A stretch of DNA of 24,714 nt from positions 1 to 24,714 of IMG/VR virus record IMGVR_UViG_3300029953_000151; one strand, given 5' to 3'. The DNA is from a virus. The position numbers and the translations under genes were made by a program. The notes under the pieces are model-generated. The model was not told where the DNA came from. It did no database searches and worked only from the letters and a program-made list of their open reading frames with translations. This document shows, piece by piece, positions 1 to 7,587 of the stretch (its first letter is position 1; each line of letters begins with the position of its first letter).

Positions 1-330
1 AGCAGAGAGGATGCAGGACAGCGGAGAGAGAGCAAGGCACCCGGCAAGCGCCCACCGGCAAGCTGGACCCCCGGCAACCCATCAACAAGCTGACCATCCC
101 ACCGGCAGGACTCGCGCCGATCTTCCACCCGGCCTCCGCTCTGCTCAGCTTCGCGCCCTGACCCGGCTCTGCTCCGGCTCCGGCCCGCCGCGCCGCGCCG
201 CGCTCGCCGACGACGCGCCGCCGCCCCTCCACGTCACGCGCACAGGTGGGGGGCAAGGGGCTACTCCCCCCCGTCGCCTTCGGCGACTAACGCCATCAGC
301 ACAAATCCGATTCATTGATTTTTGATGTAG
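1..330. other. C-rich low-complexity region, no supported gene
   Basis: No gene is supported here. The + strand is unusually C-rich, with short reiterated motifs (CCGGCAAGC-like words near 50-85, CGCCG repeats near 187-225). The rest of the window is purine-rich on the + strand. An open frame from 11 to 325 exists, but its translation is a proline/arginine/alanine-rich string with no domain and no ribosome binding site. A 6-bp hairpin (GTCGCC/GGCGAC, 273-287) is present. The region could be a genome-end or contig-edge sequence, or a non-coding junction. Confidence 0.4.
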
Positions 331-339
331 GCAGGAGGG

Positions 340-372
340 GATTTATTTTATTTTATATTTTGATATTTTTGA
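340..372 (+). promoter_or_regulatory. AT-rich tract, possible promoter region for the first gene cluster
   Basis: A sharply AT-rich segment (runs of TTTA and TATATT near 341-372) separates the C-rich start of the window from the first gene with a good ribosome binding site. TATATT at 354-359 resembles a -10 box, and TTGATT/TTGATG words lie at 315-327. None pairs with it at the ideal 17-nt spacing, so only a promoter-like region is claimed. Confidence 0.25.
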
Positions 373-440
373 GTTGCGGGACTTGCGAAAGTGGAGTATG
401 GGGGTGTAGGGTGATTTGAGGGGGAGAGAGGGAGGGGAAA

Positions 441-716
441 ATGGGGAACAAGGTACAGGAGTTGGTGGATAACCTCGGCAAGTTGGTAGAGTTGCGTGAG
501 GATGCACAGGTGTTTGTGATTGTGCATAGTAAGTCGGGATTGGAGTTGATGTCGAACTGCAACGACTTGGTGATGAAGTTGGGGATGCTGGATGTAGCGA
601 AGATGACGGTGATGGACATACACGCACAAATGAGCATGGAGATGGTGGAGGAGGGTCGGAAGGCAGTACAGACGGCTCTGGCGGTTATGGGGAACAAAGT
701 GGGACAGGTGAACTAA
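441..716 (+). CDS. Hypothetical protein, 91 aa
   Basis: I do not recognise a family. The start is fixed by a strong ribosome binding site (GGAGG at 431-435, five bases before the ATG). The product is rich in Val, Met, Leu and Glu, and looks helical and soluble. The first half reads as a helix plus a strand (VFVIVHS), followed by long amphipathic stretches; there is no signal peptide or membrane segment. It is the first convincing gene of a tightly packed + strand cluster of small genes and is followed after 9 nt by the next start. Function unknown; gene reality likely from its Shine-Dalgarno site and operon position. Confidence 0.65.
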   Translation: MGNKVQELVDNLGKLVELREDAQVFVIVHSKSGLELMSNCNDLVMKLGMLDVAKMTVMDIHAQMSMEMVEEGRKAVQTALAVMGNKVGQVN

Positions 717-725
717 GGAGGGGTG

Positions 726-959
726 ATGGAAGGATACGCGACGGAGTTGGAAAAAAGAATCGCGGCTGAGGATAAAATCACCGCGGCTTGCGTCAGGGTG
801 TGCCGAGGGGACGTAGCGGCTGGCCGGAATATGGCACAACGGGTGATGGCACGGACGGAGAAGAGTGCGCGAGAGACGAGGAAGATCCTGAAGTCAATGG
901 CTCTGACTGATGCCGGGGTGTTTACGGTTTTGGGGTATGACCGAGTGAGGGGGTTATAG
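726..959 (+). CDS. Hypothetical protein, 77 aa
   Basis: The family is not recognised. The frame opens at a GTG at 723, but the ATG at 726 sits at better spacing behind AAGGAGGGG (716-724), so the ATG start is preferred. The product is helical and charged (many Arg, Lys, Glu, Ala), with two cysteines near residues 21-25. It lies in the same transcription unit as its neighbours, 9 nt after the previous stop and 2 nt before the next start. It could be a small DNA-binding or regulatory protein, but nothing in the sequence proves this. Confidence 0.6.
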   Translation: MEGYATELEKRIAAEDKITAACVRVCRGDVAAGRNMAQRVMARTEKSARETRKILKSMALTDAGVFTVLGYDRVRGL

Positions 960-961
960 GG

Positions 962-1363
962 ATGGGGACGGAAGAACAAGAACTGGCAGCTGCGCGGGAG
1001 CATTTGGGGTACTGGCAACGGGAGTTGCGGCTTGACCACATCGACTTCGAGTTACGAATGATGGCAGTGGAGGAGAGTAACGGTCAACTTGCAAATTGTT
1101 TAACCGCACCGGGGAGACATCGCCAAAAAATTTCGATACGCCATCCAGCGGACAAGACAGATAAAGATCGAGCGGTTTTCCGGCGCGATTTGGAAGTTTG
1201 CATTGTGCATGAGTTACTCCACACGAAGGAGATGTTGTGGAGGGATCACCCAAAGGTGGAAGCGGTTTTGGACGAGGATGCGTGGTTGAAGGGACTCCAC
1301 GAGGATAGTTTGGACGCAGTAGCAGAGGCGCTTGTAAGGGCGCGGAGAGGGATGAGGAGGTAG
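962..1363 (+). CDS. HELLH zincin-like metallopeptidase-type protein, 133 aa
   Basis: The protein carries a clear HExxH zinc-binding signature (HELLH, residues 83-87) preceded by hydrophobic residues (VCIV), as in zincin metallopeptidases. A downstream helix with Glu/Asp (residues 114-128, around HEDSLDAVAEAL) could give the third ligand or pack on the active site. The layout, a short N-terminal helix, a strand-rich middle, then HExxH and a C-terminal helix, matches small phage SprT/metallopeptidase-like proteins. There is no signal peptide, so it should act inside the infected cell. It is 2 nt from the upstream gene and 2 nt from the downstream gene. The motif is seen; peptidase activity is inferred and the substrate is unknown. 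Confidence 0.7.
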   Translation: MGTEEQELAAAREHLGYWQRELRLDHIDFELRMMAVEESNGQLANCLTAPGRHRQKISIRHPADKTDKDRAVFRRDLEVCIVHELLHTKEMLWRDHPKVEAVLDEDAWLKGLHEDSLDAVAEALVRARRGMRR

Positions 1364-1365
1364 TC

Positions 1366-1992
1366 ATGGGATTCGAGTTTTTTGACAGGCGTAAGGAGAA
1401 GGCGGCAGCAGAGGCAGCGGCACCAATGGAGCCAGAGGTTTTCGCGGCTGGGCTGGGCGGTGCTCTGGAGGCGGCTGTGGCCGGCGGGGACGTGAAGGAG
1501 ATCAACCGGGTGTCGTCCGAATGCGGCGGCGGTCCCGAGCATAAGGTGGTCGAGTTCAAGAAACAAGTCCACGGCGAGAAATTGTCGTGGAAGAGCGTCG
1601 GATACGTGATGGTCATCATGCCGATGGGACCGCCTGGGCCGGGACAAAATCAGTTGTTTATGATTCGGGCGGTTGGTTTGCGGACTGACGAAATGATTTT
1701 CACCGCGGACTATGCTTTACCTCCGATCTGGGAGGAGGGCGCCGATTATGCGGGTGAGGCCAAGTATCGGCTGGACACGTTCAAGTCATGTGCATGTGAC
1801 ACACGCGGCCGGTGTAAGTTTCACGGAGAGGTCTGCATAGGGCCGGCAGGTCCAGGGCGTTGGATTGAAGAGGACATCAAGCGTATTAAGAAGATCCAGA
1901 CCGAACCTGTGCCGGAGGCGGTGGAGGTTCTGATGAGGGCTGAGGCAGAGCGGGCTCAGCGGCGGATCGTGGTTCCAGGGAGGGTCCAATGA
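1366..1992 (+). CDS. Hypothetical protein, 208 aa, with Cys-rich segment
   Basis: The family is not recognised. The start follows GAGGAGG (1354-1360) that overlaps the previous stop, so the two are translationally linked. The N-terminus (residues 8-45) is an Ala/Glu-rich helix. The middle (60-120) looks like alternating strands with the hydrophobic run VGYVMVIMPMG. A cluster of Cys and His at 144-160 (CACDTRGRCKFHGEVC) could bind a metal. The C-terminus is a basic/acidic helix. The stop overlaps the next start as ATGA. Its small-gene cluster setting suggests an accessory role rather than a virion role. Confidence 0.65.
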   Translation: MGFEFFDRRKEKAAAEAAAPMEPEVFAAGLGGALEAAVAGGDVKEINRVSSECGGGPEHKVVEFKKQVHGEKLSWKSVGYVMVIMPMGPPGPGQNQLFMIRAVGLRTDEMIFTADYALPPIWEEGADYAGEAKYRLDTFKSCACDTRGRCKFHGEVCIGPAGPGRWIEEDIKRIKKIQTEPVPEAVEVLMRAEAERAQRRIVVPGRVQ

Positions 1993-2222
1993 GAAAGAAA
2001 ATCAAACTGATGCTTATATTTGAATTGAGCGGGAAGTCCAACAAACCACAAGTGTCATTCATCGGCGAGGGCAAGGGGATCGGAAGTCATGGTGTTCCAT
2101 TGACCGGCATGGGCGACGTACCAGGGACGGTTGGAGGGGATGCGTTTGCGGCTTTCAGCAAGGCGGCGCACAAGTTCTGCGAGGAAATGCGGGACCAAGG
2201 AGAGTTTGAGGAGGATGATTGA
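1989..2222 (+). CDS. Hypothetical protein, 77 aa
   Basis: The start ATG overlaps the previous stop (ATGA), with GGGAGGG a few bases upstream, so it is probably translated by coupling. The N-terminus is very basic (MRKKIK) followed by a short hydrophobic strand (LMLIFEL). It lacks the length for a transmembrane helix and there is no cleavage site. A Gly-rich middle (IGEGKGIGSHGVPLTGMGDVPG) and an acidic C-terminus (EFEEDD) follow. No known family is recognised. Confidence 0.6.
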   Translation: MRKKIKLMLIFELSGKSNKPQVSFIGEGKGIGSHGVPLTGMGDVPGTVGGDAFAAFSKAAHKFCEEMRDQGEFEEDD

Positions 2223-2224
2223 GG

Positions 2225-2605
2225 ATGAGCTACAAGCGATACGTAGTACCGGAAGGCATGAAGCAAGCAGCAGAAGAAGCCGAAGAGGAGTACTTGTGTG
2301 ATGGCCAAAGCCGTGATGTGTGCCGGAAAGTGATTCTCAAAGCGGCTCTGCGCTGGCAGGCAGAGAACCCGATTGTGCCGACTCCGGAGCAACTTAAAGA
2401 CCTGTGGGCGGATTATCGAGGCGACGGGTGGAAAGCCGTATGCGAGTATTCTGCCGTTGAGTGGCAGCGCCGGATGTACCTAGCGCCGGAGCCGGAAGTC
2501 TCGGAAGGGATTAAAGACCTTCTGTCCGGTGGCAACTTAGACAAACTCATTATCGAAGCCGAGAGCCGTGGATTCCTGCGCGGCCAGAAAGCAGGTGCGA
2601 AGTGA
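2225..2605 (+). CDS. Hypothetical protein, 126 aa
   Basis: The frame extends upstream to a TTG at 2219, but the ATG at 2225 behind GAGG is the more likely start. The product is helical and charged, with an acidic N-terminal helix (residues 13-25, Ala/Glu-rich) and Trp residues at regular places in the middle. The C-terminal part (85-110) looks like a helix-turn-helix of moderate hydrophobicity, but I cannot assign it. Its stop overlaps the GTG start of the next small gene (GTGA). Confidence 0.6.
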   Translation: MSYKRYVVPEGMKQAAEEAEEEYLCDGQSRDVCRKVILKAALRWQAENPIVPTPEQLKDLWADYRGDGWKAVCEYSAVEWQRRMYLAPEPEVSEGIKDLLSGGNLDKLIIEAESRGFLRGQKAGAK

Positions 2606-2733
2606 AAGCACACCTGACCGACCAATGGCGTGAACGAGCAGACGAGATATGCGGATTCGGCAAGTATCGTCGATCTATGATGCGGCTGAAAGCAGCATGG
2701 TGGGAGATTCAAAGCCTTTTGGGAGCGCGATAG
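2602..2733 (+). CDS. Small hypothetical protein, 43 aa
   Basis: A 43-codon frame starts with GTG inside the stop of the previous gene (GTGA overlap) and ends with TAG immediately before the ATG of the deformylase gene. It fills the 128-nt gap exactly, which is why I call it. The product is basic and Trp-rich (two adjacent Trp near residue 33) and mainly helical. There is no recognised family and no independent strong ribosome binding site, so translation would be coupled. It is easily missed because of its length. Confidence 0.5.
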   Translation: MKAHLTDQWRERADEICGFGKYRRSMMRLKAAWWEIQSLLGAR

Positions 2734-3324
2734 ATGAAGCTCTTCTTCTACGGGTCTGAGATGGTTTCACAATCCGAATACCCGGAAATTGAAATCGTCA
2801 ACTCGGAGGAGATGAAGTATCTCTGTAAAGTTGAAGAGTGTATGCTTGCAGTTATCAACCAGTACGGGATTACTGGGCTTTCCGCTCCGCAGTTAGGGTT
2901 TCCGATGCAAATGATTGTTGTACGGCTGGCTGGAGGGAAAAAGTTAACCCTGTTGAATCCAAAGATCGAACGGATGTACGGGGCGGAGACGGATTATCCT
3001 GAAGGCTGCATAAGTTGCCCGCCAGGAGGAAACTATTGTCCAACGGCAAGGATGCAATTCATCAACGTGGTGGCGAGTACGATCGAAGAACCCGATAGGG
3101 TGAGAGACTGGCAATTCACGAGCGGGGACGCAAGGAAGGTCCAGCACGAGGTCGATCACCTCAAGGGGACATTCTTTTTAGACAGGGCAAGCGTGGTAGA
3201 CAAGGCTAAGGTGTTGGAGCAGTTCCACCAGTGGAAACGCACATTCAAACAGGACGGGACTGGATTCCCGTGTGGAGGAAACGGACATGGCAGATCAACC
3301 AGTACCCAAGCACAGCATTCCTGA
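2734..3324 (+). CDS. def: Peptide deformylase (first copy), 196 aa
   Basis: Peptide deformylase removes the N-formyl group from nascent proteins at the ribosome exit. All three family motifs are present: motif 1 as GITGLSAPQLG (residues 45-55; Ser replaces one usual Ala), motif 2 EGCIS (90-94, metal-binding Cys92) and motif 3 HEVDH (138-142, two His ligands and catalytic Glu139). An unusual Cys/Pro/Gly segment directly follows motif 2 (CPPGGNYCP), and about 50 residues follow motif 3, making it longer than most phage copies. The last 38 nt overlap the next gene, so the extreme C-terminus may be dispensable. Phage deformylases are known, for example in marine cyanophages. A second, different deformylase lies at 22164-22637. 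Confidence 0.92.
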   Translation: MKLFFYGSEMVSQSEYPEIEIVNSEEMKYLCKVEECMLAVINQYGITGLSAPQLGFPMQMIVVRLAGGKKLTLLNPKIERMYGAETDYPEGCISCPPGGNYCPTARMQFINVVASTIEEPDRVRDWQFTSGDARKVQHEVDHLKGTFFLDRASVVDKAKVLEQFHQWKRTFKQDGTGFPCGGNGHGRSTSTQAQHS

Positions 3325-3550
3325 GCAGTCGCCGATTGACGGTGGAACGGTCATTTGCGGCGGCTGTGGAAATCCAATGAATATGACGGTGAAGATGGGC
3401 CGGCGTGGAGTGGAAGCATTGCGGTATGAGTGCAATAACGAAGAGCGCGGCTGCTCCTACTTCTTCGAGACGAGGGTGTATGTGAACGCGGAGATGAAGG
3501 GGATTCGGAAAGACGGGACCGAGGTCAAGGTTCCTGAATCGAGGGTGTGA
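3287..3550 (+). CDS. Putative zinc-ribbon protein, 87 aa
   Basis: The frame can be extended to a GTG at 3272, but GGAGGA (3274-3279) lies 7 nt before the ATG at 3287, which fixes the start. That places the ribosome binding site and first codons inside the end of the deformylase gene, in another frame. The protein shows CGGC (residues 24-27) and a second pair, C49 and C56, the spacing of a zinc ribbon or knuckle, with strands between them. The N-terminus is Pro-rich. Such small ribbons in phages may bind nucleic acid or the host transcription or translation machinery, but nothing here specifies a partner. Confidence 0.65.
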   Translation: MADQPVPKHSIPEQSPIDGGTVICGGCGNPMNMTVKMGRRGVEALRYECNNEERGCSYFFETRVYVNAEMKGIRKDGTEVKVPESRV

Positions 3551-4038
3551 TGAACCAGATACTCAGCGGTCTGGCCGGCGCGGTGATTCTGGCAGCAACC
3601 TACGCAACCTTCAAACTGGCGTGGAGGATCGGTAAGGGCGCATCGACTCTCACGGCGGCCCTCGGAGGCATCCCGAAGTTGGTGAAGTCGAACCAAGAGG
3701 TCGCTGTGGCTCTCCATCGGTTCTCTGGGGAGTTGGAGTTCTTGCGGACGGCGATGGTCGGCGGGACGCCAGGAGACGGCTCTCAGGCTAATCCAGGGGC
3801 GCCAGCGGCTCCGCAAAATCCGAGAGGAGGTCCACTGCCGCAGTTTCCCGCGTGGGCTCCCTTTGTGGCCGCTACAGACGTTCCTGACGCAGAGGAGAGC
3901 GATACAGAGGTGATCGACACCCCTGACGAAGAGTTGGCCGAGATGGAAGCGATCGACTTAATCCGCGGCCAAGGTCACGCGGCCGGCCCGGAGGCAGATC
4001 CGATGGAGAACCCACCGGGAGTGACGGCGAACGTGTAG
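3550..4038 (+). CDS. Putative membrane-anchored protein, 162 aa
   Basis: The start overlaps the previous stop (TGATG) behind GAGGG. Residues 3-25 form a single hydrophobic helix (ILSGLAGAVILAATYATF) with positive residues after it (K, R), suggesting a membrane anchor with a cytoplasmic body. Residues 30-65 are helical. Residues 70-100 are a Pro/Gly/Ala-rich linker, and the last 60 residues are very acidic. A spanin-like or holin-associated role is conceivable from the layout, but there is no lysis enzyme next to it. A run of ten G (4053-4062) lies just after its stop. Confidence 0.6.
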   Translation: MNQILSGLAGAVILAATYATFKLAWRIGKGASTLTAALGGIPKLVKSNQEVAVALHRFSGELEFLRTAMVGGTPGDGSQANPGAPAAPQNPRGGPLPQFPAWAPFVAATDVPDAEESDTEVIDTPDEELAEMEAIDLIRGQGHAAGPEADPMENPPGVTANV

Positions 4039-4072
4039 TAACCCACTGCTCCGGGGGGGGGGCATATTGCAG

Positions 4073-4087
4073 GTCCAAATTTTGGAC
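4073..4087. repeat. Intergenic palindrome copy A
   Basis: GTCCAAATTTTGGAC: perfect 7-bp arms GTCCAAA/TTTGGAC around a single central base. It ends 16 nt before the ATG at 4104, with the ribosome binding site GAGGAGG between. It is one of six related sites in the window (7556, 7834, 16913, 20045, 21912). The form is that of a dimeric DNA-binding protein operator. Confidence 0.85.
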
Positions 4088-4103
4088 TGAGGAGGAATCG
4101 GTT

Positions 4104-4550
4104 ATGAGTATCACGGAGAAATTCTCAAATTTGTTGTTTTCGGTAACGGACGCGGGAAGGGAACTCAAAAGCCAGCGTGACCGACTGATTTTCTTGATCG
4201 TTAGAGTGCGAGACCAGTACGTGAAATTCGGCCTCTTATCTCCGAGCGTCGAAGAGGAAGTTGATACTGTTATCGACGACATAAGAGGGGAACTCCCACG
4301 CAAGGCCAGAAAGGTTCTTGAGGACAACAGTTACTCCTCTAAAGATCACCACCTTCTCCCTCCTGCGGACTACAAGAAGCTAGTGGAGGATAACGACATA
4401 CTTCGATCAGCCAATGAGATATTGGTCTTATCCAACACAAACCTCCGTCATTCAAACGACCGCCTGTATTCTCTTGTTGAAAAAATGAAAGCGGAGAAGT
4501 TTGCAGCGCCCCAGCCGGAAATCAAACCAGAGGAAGCGCCCAGCGTATGA
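4104..4550 (+). CDS. Coiled-coil hypothetical protein, 148 aa
   Basis: The start lies behind GAGGAGGA and 16 nt after palindrome copy A, so this gene may be individually controlled. The N-terminal half is helical and basic. Residues 95-130 (EDNDILRSANEILVLSNTN and beyond) have the heptad-like Leu/Ile pattern of a coiled coil with many Asn. The C-terminus is Pro/Glu-rich. Its stop overlaps the next start (ATGA), linking it to the terminase small subunit candidate. It could be a terminase partner or an unrelated accessory protein; no family is recognised. Confidence 0.65.
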   Translation: MSITEKFSNLLFSVTDAGRELKSQRDRLIFLIVRVRDQYVKFGLLSPSVEEEVDTVIDDIRGELPRKARKVLEDNSYSSKDHHLLPPADYKKLVEDNDILRSANEILVLSNTNLRHSNDRLYSLVEKMKAEKFAAPQPEIKPEEAPSV

Positions 4551-5146
4551 GCAAGGCACTCGCCAAGAGGGGGAAGACCGACGCTCGTCACCTGATGCGC
4601 TACATCAAGTCGAAGGTGATGGACCCGGCCGCGATAGCGAAGGCGGAGCACGTCTCGCTGGCAACAGTGAAGGATTCGATCAGGTCGATCGAGATGTACG
4701 AGAACCAAAACAGCGAGGGCCAGTTGCAGTTGGCAGTTCGGGATCTGGTGATCTCGACCATCCCCCAGGCGAAGGAAACGATCAATGGGTTACTCACCTC
4801 CACCGAGCTTGTGATGAAGAAGAACCTCAAGACCGGGAAGGACGAGTATGTGACGGTGGAGGACAAGACGACGCGGCTCGAGGGCGCACGGTTGGTGAGG
4901 GATTTGATTGTTGGGTTGCAGCCGAAGGGGCCAGGAGTGGTGGTGAACGCCAACCAGACGAACCAGACGGCGAACATCGGAAGCGCGGAGACCTACGAGG
5001 AAAGACTTCGCAGACTCAGGGAGAAGGTTAAGGAGTTCAATCTTCTCCCTGCCGAGGTGACAGCGGTCCCCGACAGCATCGATGCCCCAGACAATGACGA
5101 CGACGGAGATGGCGACGACGACGACGACAAGGATGGGTATGAGTAA
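4547..5146 (+). CDS. terS: Probable terminase small subunit, 199 aa
   Basis: The small terminase recognises phage DNA and regulates the packaging motor. The call rests on position directly before the large subunit (TAATG overlap) and on a helix-turn-helix-like segment at residues 27-50 (AAIAKAEHVSLATVKDSIRS), typical of the DNA-binding end. A helical middle (60-110) could form the oligomerisation core. The C-terminal tail is extremely acidic (Asp-rich, residues 180-197), which may contact the large subunit or keep the protein off DNA. The start overlaps the upstream stop (ATGA) with only a weak GAGGA site, so coupling is likely. Family membership is inferred, not proven. Confidence 0.72.
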   Translation: MSKALAKRGKTDARHLMRYIKSKVMDPAAIAKAEHVSLATVKDSIRSIEMYENQNSEGQLQLAVRDLVISTIPQAKETINGLLTSTELVMKKNLKTGKDEYVTVEDKTTRLEGARLVRDLIVGLQPKGPGVVVNANQTNQTANIGSAETYEERLRRLREKVKEFNLLPAEVTAVPDSIDAPDNDDDGDGDDDDDKDGYE

Positions 5147-7296
5147 TGGGTATTCGTCGTGGCAACCCTCACTTAGAGGAGATTATCGAGGTTTTGGATA
5201 TGCACCTCCAGAAGTACGGAGGAAACCAGTCTAAAGCCAGGGATTACCTTCAGAAAGAAGACAGCAAATGGATAGACGATGAAATCTTCCACTGCATGAC
5301 CAACACAAGATATTTTCTATCAAACTACTACGCTATCAAAACGGAGGATGAGGGGTTCAAGGGTCTGTACCCGTTTTGGGATTCTCAGGAGTTGCTACAC
5401 GACGAATTCAGAAAACTGGAGAAGAAGAATGGTCGTGTGAAGGCAATCGTCAATAAAGCTAGACAGATGGGCGGTTCCACTTATGTCAGTGGGGAGTTGT
5501 TTCATAAGACGATTTTCTCCGAGCATGTGAATACAATTGTGGTGGCTCAAGACGCCAAGCAAAGCCGGTTCATTCTCGATATGTATGCTGCGGCAATCGA
5601 CTTCCTTCCGTGGTGGATGCGCCCAAGAATCCGTTATCAGGAGGCCGGATCGTTTATTGATTTTGATGAAAAAGATGAGACGCAGAGGCTTCTTCGTCCA
5701 GGTCTCAAGACTCGCCTCTATGCCGACAACGGGAACAAGCCGACCGGGGCCGGAAGAGGACAGACGTTTGGTCGGGGGCATTTGGATGAGTTGGCGTTTT
5801 GGGTTGATCCTGAAACCCTAACGGAATCCTTGTTTCCTACGATGAACTCATTAGACGGATTCTATGTAATGATTTCGACTCCGAGAGGGCGTAATACTCC
5901 GTGGCATAATCTATGGAAGTCCGCGGAGTCGGGGGATATTGATTGGAGCCCAATCTACATACCATTCTACAGAAGAGAAAAAACATACTCTATTCCACTG
6001 GCGAAAGGGGAAATCTTTGTACTAACAGAAGAAGAGGCGTTGCTTCGAGATCAGATACTCAAAGACGAGAAGTTTTTCATCAAAGACGAGGTGCTAAACT
6101 GGAGGAGAAAAAGCATAAAAGCGTTCATCGACACACATGGAGATGATAAAAAATTCAATCAGGAATACTCAGCCAAATCTGAGGACTCATTTCAATCCTC
6201 TGCCCCAACTGCATATCCACTGGGAATCATCAACCGACTCTCAAAACTTACAAGACCACCACTGTACATAGGGGAGATAGAATACGACTTCGGTATCGGA
6301 AGACCAAAACCTAGACTCAGGAAGGTAGAACAGAACCAAAGAATAAGATACCCCAAGAGGGAGGATAGGTTCCATGTATGGGAGTTTCCAGAGGTAGGAG
6401 CATCTTATGTTGTAGGCGTGGATGTCAGCCTCGGAAATGGAGGGGATTACTCTTGCTGCCAAGTTCTGAAACTCAGCGAACTTGTACAGGATAAACAGGT
6501 GGCTTGTTGGCATGGGTACATCGATCCCGAATCACTCGCAGAAGTCGTGTTTGCGATTTGCTGGATGTATAACGAGGCTCTGGCGGCGATTGAAGTTAAT
6601 TCGATGGGAATATCCACGAACAATAGGTTGGTGAGAGGGTACGAGTACGAGAATCTTTACCGCTACAAGCACCTCGACAAGATGACTCGGTGGATGACAG
6701 ATACCATTGGATTCTGGACAACCGATAAAACGAAGAGAGCGTTGATGTCTAAGATGTCGAAGTCTCTTGTTGATAAATCCATTGACATTCCAGACAAGTT
6801 CACGGTGGACGAGTTTTATGATTTCACTGAGGCTGGAGCAATGGATGGACACGATGACTACATGATGGCTCTTCACATCGCTCTCTACTGCGGCCATGAG
6901 AACGAGTACCGCGAGATGCGGGAGGGGACGAGCCAGCAAGAATCGACGAAGCAGAAAAACGAATTCAAGGTGTTGGACAGGTTCGGTACAATCGTTCAGA
7001 CGACGAATTCTCAACAGGAAGCCGAGCGGGTGTCAAAGAAGAACATCGGCAGCAGCATTGTGAGGGAATCGGGAGCGACAGCGATCGTCAATCTGAAGGG
7101 GGTCGGGAAGAGGCGCGTTCCTAGTGATTTCCAAAACAGCGACTATAGTCCTGTGTTTGACGGGACGGGTACGGCGTCCAAGATGTACGAAGAAGGAATA
7201 GCGCCGGAGGAGATAACCCCGGAAGCGATCGCGCTGTACGAGGCCGAGATGGAAGAAGCGGAGTCGGACGATCAGAACGCATGGCTTTATCAGTAA
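5146..7296 (+). CDS. terL: Terminase large subunit, 716 aa
   Basis: This is the ATPase-nuclease motor that pumps DNA into the prohead. The ATPase shows a Walker A-like ARQMGGST (residues 105-112), a Walker B HLDELAFW (212-219, Asp214-Glu215) and the coupling motif STPRG (244-248). The RNase H-like nuclease has its acidic residues in GVDVS (Asp426), AIEVN (Glu483) and GHDDYMMAL (Asp570/Asp571). The linker KFNQEYSAKSEDSF (337-348) is typical. About 130 residues follow the nuclease, with a Gln/Glu-rich tail, making it longer than many large terminases. The start overlaps the small subunit stop. The stop is followed by AAAGGAGGGG for the next gene. No key residue is missing. Confidence 0.95.
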   Translation: MGIRRGNPHLEEIIEVLDMHLQKYGGNQSKARDYLQKEDSKWIDDEIFHCMTNTRYFLSNYYAIKTEDEGFKGLYPFWDSQELLHDEFRKLEKKNGRVKAIVNKARQMGGSTYVSGELFHKTIFSEHVNTIVVAQDAKQSRFILDMYAAAIDFLPWWMRPRIRYQEAGSFIDFDEKDETQRLLRPGLKTRLYADNGNKPTGAGRGQTFGRGHLDELAFWVDPETLTESLFPTMNSLDGFYVMISTPRGRNTPWHNLWKSAESGDIDWSPIYIPFYRREKTYSIPLAKGEIFVLTEEEALLRDQILKDEKFFIKDEVLNWRRKSIKAFIDTHGDDKKFNQEYSAKSEDSFQSSAPTAYPLGIINRLSKLTRPPLYIGEIEYDFGIGRPKPRLRKVEQNQRIRYPKREDRFHVWEFPEVGASYVVGVDVSLGNGGDYSCCQVLKLSELVQDKQVACWHGYIDPESLAEVVFAICWMYNEALAAIEVNSMGISTNNRLVRGYEYENLYRYKHLDKMTRWMTDTIGFWTTDKTKRALMSKMSKSLVDKSIDIPDKFTVDEFYDFTEAGAMDGHDDYMMALHIALYCGHENEYREMREGTSQQESTKQKNEFKVLDRFGTIVQTTNSQQEAERVSKKNIGSSIVRESGATAIVNLKGVGKRRVPSDFQNSDYSPVFDGTGTASKMYEEGIAPEEITPEAIALYEAEMEEAESDDQNAWLYQ

Positions 7297-7306
7297 AGGA
7301 GGGGAT

Positions 7307-7555
7307 ATGCCAGTTATGCTTAGGATGCAAGAGAACCCGATGAACCTCAAAAGAACCGTTGTGGCTACTTTTGATGAATTTGCAGAAAAATACACGACAG
7401 AATCGATTTGCAGAGAGATCGTCGAGAAAATATCCAACCAGTACGTGAAGGAGAACTATCAGCGGATTGTTTCTGCGATTGGAGATGAATCTGTTCTTGA
7501 CGCAGTAAGTCAAGCGGTACGCGAGAAGGTGAAACAAATTCTCGAAACGAAGTGA
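7307..7555 (+). CDS. Hypothetical protein, 82 aa
   Basis: A strong ribosome binding site (AAAGGAGGGG) directly precedes the ATG, 10 nt after the terminase stop. The product is almost all helix, charged and soluble (many Val, Glu, Lys, Ile), resembling a small oligomeric helical bundle. No family is recognised. Palindrome copy B starts right at its stop codon. Confidence 0.65.
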   Translation: MPVMLRMQENPMNLKRTVVATFDEFAEKYTTESICREIVEKISNQYVKENYQRIVSAIGDESVLDAVSQAVREKVKQILETK

Positions 7556-7570
7556 GTCCAAATTTTGGAG
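7556..7570. repeat. Intergenic palindrome copy B
   Basis: GTCCAAATTTTGGAG: 6-bp arms TCCAAA/TTTGGA around one base, differing from copy A only in the last position. It begins immediately after the stop of the 82-aa gene and ends 17 nt before the ATG at 7588, upstream of the ribosome binding site AAGGAGG. Confidence 0.85.
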
Positions 7571-7587
7571 AAAACAAGGAGGAGAGG

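Noticed and set aside
11-325. A 104-codon open frame at the window start
   Set aside because: Low-complexity Pro/Arg/Ala translation, no ribosome binding site, and GC-rich sequence in which chance open frames are common.
348-839. Minus-strand frames of up to 163 codons opposite the first small genes
   Set aside because: Pro/Ser/His-rich translations that mirror purine-rich + strand genes having strong ribosome binding sites.
7552-7587. GTG start that would extend the 80-aa gene upstream
   Set aside because: The extension would translate the palindrome, and the ATG at 7588 has an ideal AAGGAGG just upstream.
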